From NCBI GenBank assembly GCA_964625525.1, contig CAZVEE010000035.1, positions 1 through 37,502 of the forward strand: a DNA stretch of 37,502 bases, read 5' to 3'. This stretch comes from CAZVEE01 sp964625525 (GTDB lineage: Bacteria; Pseudomonadota; Alphaproteobacteria; JAJFIK01). Of the stretch, positions 32,767 to 37,502 are shown piece after piece. Numbering within the stretch: the stretch's first letter is position 1; each line of letters begins with the position of its first letter. The notes under the pieces are model-generated. The model was given only the letters and a program-made list of their open reading frames with translations. It ran no database searches and had not been told where the DNA came from. Position numbers and translations under genes: made by a program.

Positions 32767-34035
32767 ATGACACAGACAGCAGACATGCGCGCCGAAGCGC
32801 TCGTCGTGGGCGGCGGATTGGCCGGCTTGACCCTTGGCATTGCGCTGGCGCGCGGGGGCGTCGAGACCATTGTTGTTGATGCCCTGGACCCGGCGAGCGT
32901 CACCGAGGCTGGCTTTGACGGGCGGGTCTCGGCCATCGCTTTCGCCTCTTGCCGCATGCTCGCGGCGCTGGGCCTGTGGGACGAGGTGGCGCCCTACGCC
33001 CAGCCCATCAACGACATTCTGGTGACGGACGGGTCTGGCCTGCGCGCCGCTGATCCGGGCGCCGCGTCGCTGTTGCATCTGCATTTCGACCACCGGGAGA
33101 TCGGGAGCGATCCGCTGGGCCATTTGATCGAGAACCGGCACATCCGGCTCGCCCAGCAGGCGGTGCTGGATCGGACCGAGCGCTTGACCGTGTTGGCCCC
33201 TGCGGCGTGCACCCGCGTTGATCGCGACTCACGCGGCGTGCGGGCCCATTTGGCTGACGGACGCGTGGTGGCGGCTCAGGTGTGCTTGGCGGCAGACGGG
33301 CGACGCTCCCCCATCCGCGAAGCGGCGGGCATCACGTCAGTTGGCTGGAGCTATGATCAGGTGGGCATCGTGACGACGGTGGAGCATGACGAGCCGCATC
33401 ACGGCGTCGCCCAGGAGTATTTCCTTCCCGCCGGCCCCTTCGCCATTCTGCCCATGACAGGCAATCGCGCCTCTCTCGTGTGGACCGAAACGGCCGAACT
33501 GGGGCCGCATTACACGAGCCTTTCGGAAGACGCGTTTACGGATGAAATCGCCCAGCGCTTCGGCCCGTATCTGGGTGCTGTCCGGCCCGCCGGCCCGCGT
33601 TGGTCTTATCCGTTGGGCATTCATCTGGCGCTGGACTATGTGGGCGAGCGCCTGGCCCTTGTGGGTGACGCCGCCCACGGCATTCACCCCATTGCGGGCC
33701 AGGGCCTGAATATGGGTTTACGAGATGTGGCGGCGCTCGCCGAGGTCCTCATTGAGACCCGGCGCCTGGGCCTTGATCTGGGGTCCGCTGATGCGTTGGC
33801 GCGCTATCAGACTTGGCGGCGCTTCGACAACGCCATGCTGGGTGCGGCCACTGATGTGCTGAACCGTTTGTTCTCGAACGATATCACGCCTCTGCGCATA
33901 GCACGTGATCTGGGGCTTGCGGCTGTCAACGCCATTCCGGCCGCCCGGCGCCTGTTCATGCGCCATGCCGGTGGCGCCTTGGCTCTCGGCGGGGAAGAAA
34001 CACTCCCGCGCTTGCTCCGTGGCGAAGCGGTTTGA
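32767..34035 (+). CDS. UbiH/UbiF/COQ6-family FAD-dependent hydroxylase
   Basis: 422 aa from the ATG at 32767; an in-frame ATG at 32755 would add four residues. Class A flavoprotein hydroxylase: an N-terminal VVGGGLAGLTLGIALARGG dinucleotide fold, the DG motif near LAADGRRSPIREAAGI, and LVGDAAHGIHPIAGQGLNMGL, the GD motif strongly typical of ubiquinone-ring hydroxylases. It adds one of the three hydroxyls in ubiquinone synthesis; which position (UbiH, UbiF, UbiI or UbiL type) cannot be told from the sequence alone. Its stop lies 4 bases from the convergent membrane-protein gene. Confidence 0.93.
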   Translation: MTQTADMRAEALVVGGGLAGLTLGIALARGGVETIVVDALDPASVTEAGFDGRVSAIAFASCRMLAALGLWDEVAPYAQPINDILVTDGSGLRAADPGAASLLHLHFDHREIGSDPLGHLIENRHIRLAQQAVLDRTERLTVLAPAACTRVDRDSRGVRAHLADGRVVAAQVCLAADGRRSPIREAAGITSVGWSYDQVGIVTTVEHDEPHHGVAQEYFLPAGPFAILPMTGNRASLVWTETAELGPHYTSLSEDAFTDEIAQRFGPYLGAVRPAGPRWSYPLGIHLALDYVGERLALVGDAAHGIHPIAGQGLNMGLRDVAALAEVLIETRRLGLDLGSADALARYQTWRRFDNAMLGAATDVLNRLFSNDITPLRIARDLGLAAVNAIPAARRLFMRHAGGALALGGEETLPRLLRGEAV

Positions 34036-34039
34036 GGCG

Positions 34040-34423
34040 TCAACGTCCGGGCCGGGACAGACGGTTGCGCGCATCGATCTCGGCATAGAAGGCCCGCGCC
34101 TCGTGCAAAATCGCATGGGCCCGGGCGGCCTCCGCCGCATCTTCATCCGTAAACGTCTCACCTTGCCACAGGAAACGCTTGACCATAGCGCCGGTCTCCG
34201 GGTCCTGAGCCCACACTCTCTCAATGCCCGGCGTGCGCCCGTCGATTTCCTCGACCGTGAGCATCATATGCGCATTGGGCGTGCGTAGGGCCGCCAGAGC
34301 CCGCCGGCGCTTGGCCAAGTTCGAAGCATCGAAACGATCAAGCGCCGCCCCGATGGCATCGCGCCGAGCGACACCTATGACCACAAGCGCCAACAGCGCC
34401 AGTCCGATCAAGCTCCAGATCAC
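34040..34423 (-). CDS. Small single-TM protein, function unknown
   Basis: 127 aa starting at a GTG (34423) that overlaps the stop of the preceding gene (GTGA), a strong sign of translational coupling. One N-terminal helix (WSLIGLALLALVVIGVA) is followed by a soluble, charged domain of about 105 residues with no family I can name. A longer frame from 34480 exists but would run 58 bases into the upstream gene. It lies at the end of a minus-strand run (ProX-like, thioredoxin-TPR, LON, Trm112-like, GBBH-like) that may be one transcript. Confidence 0.72.
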   Translation of the reverse strand: MIWSLIGLALLALVVIGVARRDAIGAALDRFDASNLAKRRRALAALRTPNAHMMLTVEEIDGRTPGIERVWAQDPETGAMVKRFLWQGETFTDEDAAEAARAHAILHEARAFYAEIDARNRLSRPGR

Positions 34424-34794
34424 GCCGCACCCGCCCGGGAGGCGCCCGCCGCCTCCAACCGCGCCAGATAAGCCGCCCACAGACGGTCCTGCTCTTGGCC
34501 CAGCTTATGCAGATACTCCCAGGTATAAAAGCCGGTGTCGTGACCATCATCGAATGTCAGGCGCACCGCGTAGGAACCCACGGGATCGGCCTTCTCAATG
34601 CGCACGGCGGCCTTGCCGCTAACCAGGAGTTTCTCAGTCCGGCCATGGCCTTTGACTTCCGCGCTCGGACTTTCCACGCGCAGATACTCTGCGGGCAGAT
34701 CGAACGTCTCGCCATTGTCATAATCGATGGCGAGCGAGCACCGGTCCGCCGCGACACGCAGCTCCGTCGGCCAGGGTAGCGCAGAGACGCTCAT
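34420..34794 (-). CDS. GBBH-like N-terminal domain (DUF971) protein
   Basis: 124 aa. WPTELRVAADRCSLAIDYDNGETFDLPAEYLRVESPSAEV and DPVGSYAVRLTFDDGHDTGFYTWEYLHKL are the hallmarks of the gamma-butyrobetaine-hydroxylase-like N-terminal domain, also found as a stand-alone protein (DUF971) and fused to Fe-S carrier ApbC/Mrp proteins. Here it stands alone with no hydroxylase domain. The ATG at 34794 has a GGAG site 8-9 bases upstream and begins 4 bases after the preceding stop; the ATG at 34824 would overlap the preceding gene. Confidence 0.9.
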   Translation of the reverse strand: MSVSALPWPTELRVAADRCSLAIDYDNGETFDLPAEYLRVESPSAEVKGHGRTEKLLVSGKAAVRIEKADPVGSYAVRLTFDDGHDTGFYTWEYLHKLGQEQDRLWAAYLARLEAAGASRAGAA

Positions 34795-34798
34795 GGGC

Positions 34799-35050
34799 TC
34801 AGCTCCGCTGGTTGCGCTCGGCATCAGTCAGCTCCCGCGCTTCTTCGGGCAGCATGATGGGAATGCCGTCGCGAATGGGATAGGCAAGCCCCGCCGCCCG
34901 GCTGATCAGCTCTTGCGCCTCCGCGTCATAGCTTAAAGTGGTGCGGGTCATCGGACACACCAGAATCTCCAGCAGCATGGGGTCCACCGTGCGCGGGGTG
35001 TCTTTCGGCGCCTCAGCGGCGTTGGCGTCAGGCTCGGTCTGGGTGGTCAC
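34799..35050 (-). CDS. Trm112/YcaR-like small protein
   Basis: 83 aa. The segment LLEILVCPMTRTTLSYD, then AAGLAYPIRDGIPIMLPEEAREL, is the Trm112-like pattern of the bacterial YcaR group. The family's second Cys (normally CP.C) is absent, because MTR follows CP. The N-terminal 25 residues are polar. The family partners methyltransferases in eukaryotes, and a role in bacteria is not fixed. It is 33 bases from the LON gene. Confidence 0.88.
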   Translation of the reverse strand: MTTQTEPDANAAEAPKDTPRTVDPMLLEILVCPMTRTTLSYDAEAQELISRAAGLAYPIRDGIPIMLPEEARELTDAERNQRS

Positions 35051-35083
35051 GCTTACTCTCCCGAAGGTCTCGCAGATCCCGCA

Positions 35084-35737
35084 TCATTGCAGCGGCAGAT
35101 CATCGTCATCAAGGCCAACCGTGGCCATTTCCAACAGCGCCACCAGCGCCTGGGCTCGGTCCTTCAGGGTGGGCGCCTCCAAAAGCGCCTGCTTCTCCCC
35201 CCATTCGAAGGGGCAGATCATGCCCAGCGAATTGACAAGGGTTTCCGCCGGCGCCTGCTCAATGGTCTCCCAATCGGCCTGCAGGCCGAATTTTTCCAGA
35301 TAAGCGCGCAGAATTTTCAACAGATGCTCGCGCGGCACCTGCGCGTCCTCATCTGTTTCACTCAAATCGTGGAGAAACGGTGCGAAATCCACGGTCGCCT
35401 GGCGATAGGGCGTAACCGTATCCAGCTCCCCCTTAAGCTCAAACCGGCACACGCCACTCAACGTGATCATATAGCGCCCGTCCGGGGTTTCGTTGAACGA
35501 AGTCACCCGCCCCACACAGCCCTTGGAATAGAGGTCCGGCCGCGCCGCGCCCGTATCCTCGCGCGGCTGCACCATGCCGATAAGCCGGTGCTGGGCGAGC
35601 GCGACATCCACCCAGGTCAAGTAGCGCGGCTCGAAAATATGCCGCGGCACGCGCCCCCGCCGCAGCAACAGCGCTCCGCCCAGCGGAAACAGGGGGATCG
35701 TGCGCGGAAGGTCCTCCACCGTGCGGTAGTCGTTCAT
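35084..35737 (-). CDS. LON substrate-binding-domain protein
   Basis: 217 aa. IPLFPLGGALLLRRGRVPRHIFEPRYL is the N-terminal LON substrate-binding (LAN) signature, followed by a central beta-rich part and a helical C-terminal bundle. There is no AAA+ or protease domain, so it is the stand-alone form common in alphaproteobacteria; the function is unknown but probably peptide or protein binding. It is 37 bases downstream of the thioredoxin-TPR gene. Confidence 0.93.
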   Translation of the reverse strand: MNDYRTVEDLPRTIPLFPLGGALLLRRGRVPRHIFEPRYLTWVDVALAQHRLIGMVQPREDTGAARPDLYSKGCVGRVTSFNETPDGRYMITLSGVCRFELKGELDTVTPYRQATVDFAPFLHDLSETDEDAQVPREHLLKILRAYLEKFGLQADWETIEQAPAETLVNSLGMICPFEWGEKQALLEAPTLKDRAQALVALLEMATVGLDDDDLPLQ

Positions 35738-35774
35738 GCCGTCTGCCTTTCGCGCCAGATCAGGATCATCTCAT

Positions 35775-36692
35775 TCAAGAGAATAAGATAGACGACAATT
35801 GCCGACGTCCACTCAGGGTCACCGGGTCGCTGGGGCCATAGGCCTCAAACAGGGTCAAAAGCTGCTTTCGCGCCGCCTCTTCGTTCCAGGCCCGGTCACG
35901 GCGGATGATGTCGAGCAGCGCCGTCACCGCCCCTTCCCGGTCGCCCGCCCCATTGAGCGCCATGGCCAGATCAAAACGCGCCTGATGGTCCCCCGGATCC
36001 GCCTCGACCTTGGCGCGCAGCGCGTCCATCTCGCCCGCATCGACCTGTGTGCCCGCCAGATCGAGCTTGGCCTGGGCACTCAGGATCGCCGGGTCAGTGG
36101 CCGCTTCCGGCGGCGTCAGTGCGAGGGTCGTGCGGGCCTGCTCCACCTCACCGCTGGCCAGATAGCATTCCGCGAGGCCCGCAATGGCCTTGGCGTTGCC
36201 GCTCTCATGGCGCAGGATTTCGGCGAAAATCTGTGCCGCGGTTTGCAGGTCGCCCGCCTCAAAGGCCGCTTGCGCCTGCTCCAGCGCCGCGTCCAGGGGC
36301 GAGGGGCCGACCCCACCCACCAGTCGCTCCACAAAGGCGCGTACCTGGCTTTCCGATTGGGCGCCCATGAACGCGTCCACAGGGCGTCCTTGAGAGAACG
36401 CATAGACCGCTGGGATCGACTGCACCCGCAACTGGGCCGCCAGCTGCTGGTTCTCATCGATATTGATTTTGACGAGCTTCACTTTGCCCGCCGCCGCTTT
36501 CACCACTTTTTCCAGGATTGGCGTCAACTGCTTACAGGGCCCGCACCAGGGGGCCCAGAAATCCACGATTACCGGCTGTTCCAGGGATGCTTCCATGACA
36601 TCCTTGGGAAAGCCCTGGGTATCGGTATCCTTGATGAGATCGCCGCCGCCTCCTTGGCCCAGAAGAGGCTCCATGCCGCCCAGTGTTGTCAT
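35775..36692 (-). CDS. cnoX: Thioredoxin-fold TPR chaperone (CnoX/YbbN-like)
   Basis: 305 aa. An N-terminal thioredoxin domain with WAPWCGPCKQLTP (Cys50-Cys53, intact CGPC) is followed by about 170 residues of helical TPR-like repeats (FEAGDLQTAAQIFAEILRHESGNAKA and others). This is the CnoX/YbbN architecture, a holdase/redox protein. E. coli CnoX has an SQHC motif without classical oxidoreductase activity, whereas this protein keeps a normal CGPC and so could be an active reductase. The same gene order (this gene, LON, Trm112-like) is seen in many alphaproteobacteria. Confidence 0.9.
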   Translation of the reverse strand: MTTLGGMEPLLGQGGGGDLIKDTDTQGFPKDVMEASLEQPVIVDFWAPWCGPCKQLTPILEKVVKAAAGKVKLVKINIDENQQLAAQLRVQSIPAVYAFSQGRPVDAFMGAQSESQVRAFVERLVGGVGPSPLDAALEQAQAAFEAGDLQTAAQIFAEILRHESGNAKAIAGLAECYLASGEVEQARTTLALTPPEAATDPAILSAQAKLDLAGTQVDAGEMDALRAKVEADPGDHQARFDLAMALNGAGDREGAVTALLDIIRRDRAWNEEAARKQLLTLFEAYGPSDPVTLSGRRQLSSILFS

Positions 36693-36816
36693 TGTCGTCT
36701 CTCCACGGTTGTCCCGGCCCGGCCCATCTTGCGCGACATGGCCGTTGATCAGGGCTCACATGTAGTGCCCTTTGCTCAGGGGGCCAAGTCGGGGGGGCGG
36801 CGCAACTGTGCACCCG

Positions 36817-37323
36817 TCACGCGGGCTCGGCCAAGGCCTTAAGATCCAGCACTTCTGGCGCATGGCCACAGGCCCGCGCAAAAGCGAGCACATCCTCCGG
36901 CGCAACACCGGTAGAGGCCGTGTTTTCCATGGGATGGAAATAGACGCGGGGATAGGCCAGAAGCGCTGCATCCAGGTAAAACCGCACGCGCGTCTGCACG
37001 TCATTCAAGAGCGCAAAAGCCGTGACCGAGCCCGGCCGCACGCCCAACACCGCCTCCAAAAGCGCGCCCGAACCGAAACTGAGCCGGCCGCAGCCCAGCC
37101 CTTTGTGCAACTGCTTTAGCGGCACCACCGTTTCCGCCCAGGCACTGAGCAGGATCAGCGTGCCTTTCTTGTCGGTGAGAAAGAGGTTTTTGGTATGCCC
37201 CCCGGGCATTTGCGCCTTGATGTCCCGGCTTTCCTCAACCGTGAACACCGCGGGATGGTCGTGCGTGACCGCCTCGATCCCCAACGCGTCCAGCCGCGCC
37301 AGCAGCGCTTCGCGCCCGTGCAT
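36817..37323 (-). CDS. Prolyl-tRNA editing protein ProX-type (YbaK/EbsC fold)
   Basis: 168 aa. ALGIEAVTHDHPAVFTVEESRDIKAQMPGGHTKNLFLTDKKGTLILLS and RVYFHPMENTASTGVAPEDVLAF are signatures of the ProX/PrdX subgroup of the YbaK superfamily, which hydrolyses Ala-tRNA(Pro) in trans. The ATG at 37323 is favoured by a GGAGAG site; an earlier ATG (37344) has none. It is the first gene on this strand before the 124-bp gap to the thioredoxin-TPR gene, so it probably has its own promoter in the gap shared with tRNA-Gly. Confidence 0.93.
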   Translation of the reverse strand: MHGREALLARLDALGIEAVTHDHPAVFTVEESRDIKAQMPGGHTKNLFLTDKKGTLILLSAWAETVVPLKQLHKGLGCGRLSFGSGALLEAVLGVRPGSVTAFALLNDVQTRVRFYLDAALLAYPRVYFHPMENTASTGVAPEDVLAFARACGHAPEVLDLKALAEPA

Positions 37324-37365
37324 GAGGTCTCTCCGCCCGTTCATCCTGAAACCGACGCCAGCCTA

Positions 37366-37394
37366 TTGCATTGTCCCGCGGATTGCGCAATAAC
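37366..37394 (+). promoter_or_regulatory. Possible sigma-70 promoter for tRNA-Gly
   Basis: TTGCAT (37366-37371), 17 bases, then AATAAC (37389-37394), about 56 bases upstream of the tRNA. The match to consensus is partial, so this is tentative. Confidence 0.3.
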
Positions 37395-37449
37395 CCTAGC
37401 CCTTACCGCACGGCGGCTCTGGGCCTGTCCCACCCGCCTCTCGGAGCAA

Positions 37450-37502
37450 GCGGGCGTAGCTCAGGGGTAGAGCACAACCTTGCCAAGGTTGGGGTCGTGA
37501 GT
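37450..37502 (+). tRNA. tRNA-Gly (GCC), 3' part outside window
   Basis: Starts GCGGGCG for the acceptor stem, then the D arm GCTCAGGGGTAGAGC and the anticodon arm CAACC-TTGCCAA-GGTTG with anticodon GCC, followed by the variable loop and the start of the T arm (GGGGTCGTGAGT). The window ends before the T-loop and 3' acceptor strand. It reads GGC/GGT codons. Confidence 0.95.

Overview
The window is high-GC bacterial chromosome. It reads as an alphaproteobacterium, most plausibly of the Maricaulales/Caulobacterales (Hyphomonadaceae-like) group; this is inferred from gene content and order and no marker rRNA is present. Pointers are a Mic60/mitofilin homologue inside a heme cluster (hemC-hemD-mic60-hemY, with tsaD-gpsA-YciI-EVE divergent), an SDHAF4-like DUF1674 protein, a PAS_5 protein, a glnK-amtB pair, and an rsmB/rpe/heparinase II-III neighbourhood. 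Genes are tightly packed, often overlapping by 1-11 bases, and nearly all long antisense reading frames are GC-driven shadows. Both ends are cut: hemY runs off the left edge and a tRNA-Gly(GCC) off the right edge.

Layout. 1-5469 (minus): hemC-hemD-mic60-hemY, tetrapyrrole synthesis plus a membrane-shaping protein, with a hairpin terminator between mic60 and hemY. 5603-8440 (plus): tsaD (tRNA t6A), gpsA (phospholipid precursor), a YciI-like protein and an EVE-domain protein. 8455-10122 (minus): a DUF3667 membrane protein with a long acidic insert. 10206-13720: a creatininase-family hydrolase diverging from acs (acetyl-CoA synthetase), followed by a PAS_5 protein. 13780-13895: two 52-53 bp repeat copies. 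13894-18190 (minus): a three-gene cassette of two paralogous dynamin-like GTPases flanking a small two-TM membrane protein. 18356-22561: DUF1674 protein diverging from htpX, a SAM methyltransferase, rsmB and rpe. 22588-25463: a heparinase II/III-family protein with a long proline/acid-rich tail and a small lipoprotein. 25497-28989 (minus): ftsK and a GNAT acetyltransferase overlapping its end. 28990-29329: a 340-bp ftsK leader with three 19-bp tandem repeats and two hairpins. 29330-31136 (minus): glnK-amtB with a strong terminator. 31331-34035: an amidase diverging from a UbiH/COQ6-type FAD hydroxylase. 34040-37323 (minus): editing deacylase, thioredoxin-TPR protein, LON-domain protein, Trm112-like protein, GBBH-like N-domain protein and a small membrane protein. 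37450-end: tRNA-Gly.

Most genes are housekeeping. The part that looks least explained by known pathways is the dynamin-like GTPase cassette: two GTPases that share detailed sequence motifs, one with a C-terminal membrane hairpin and one without, co-transcribed with a membrane protein. It resembles a heteromeric membrane-remodelling machine. Non-coding oddities are the 52-bp repeats at the end of that cassette, the 19-bp iterated motif upstream of ftsK and a 15-bp tandem repeat inside hemD.
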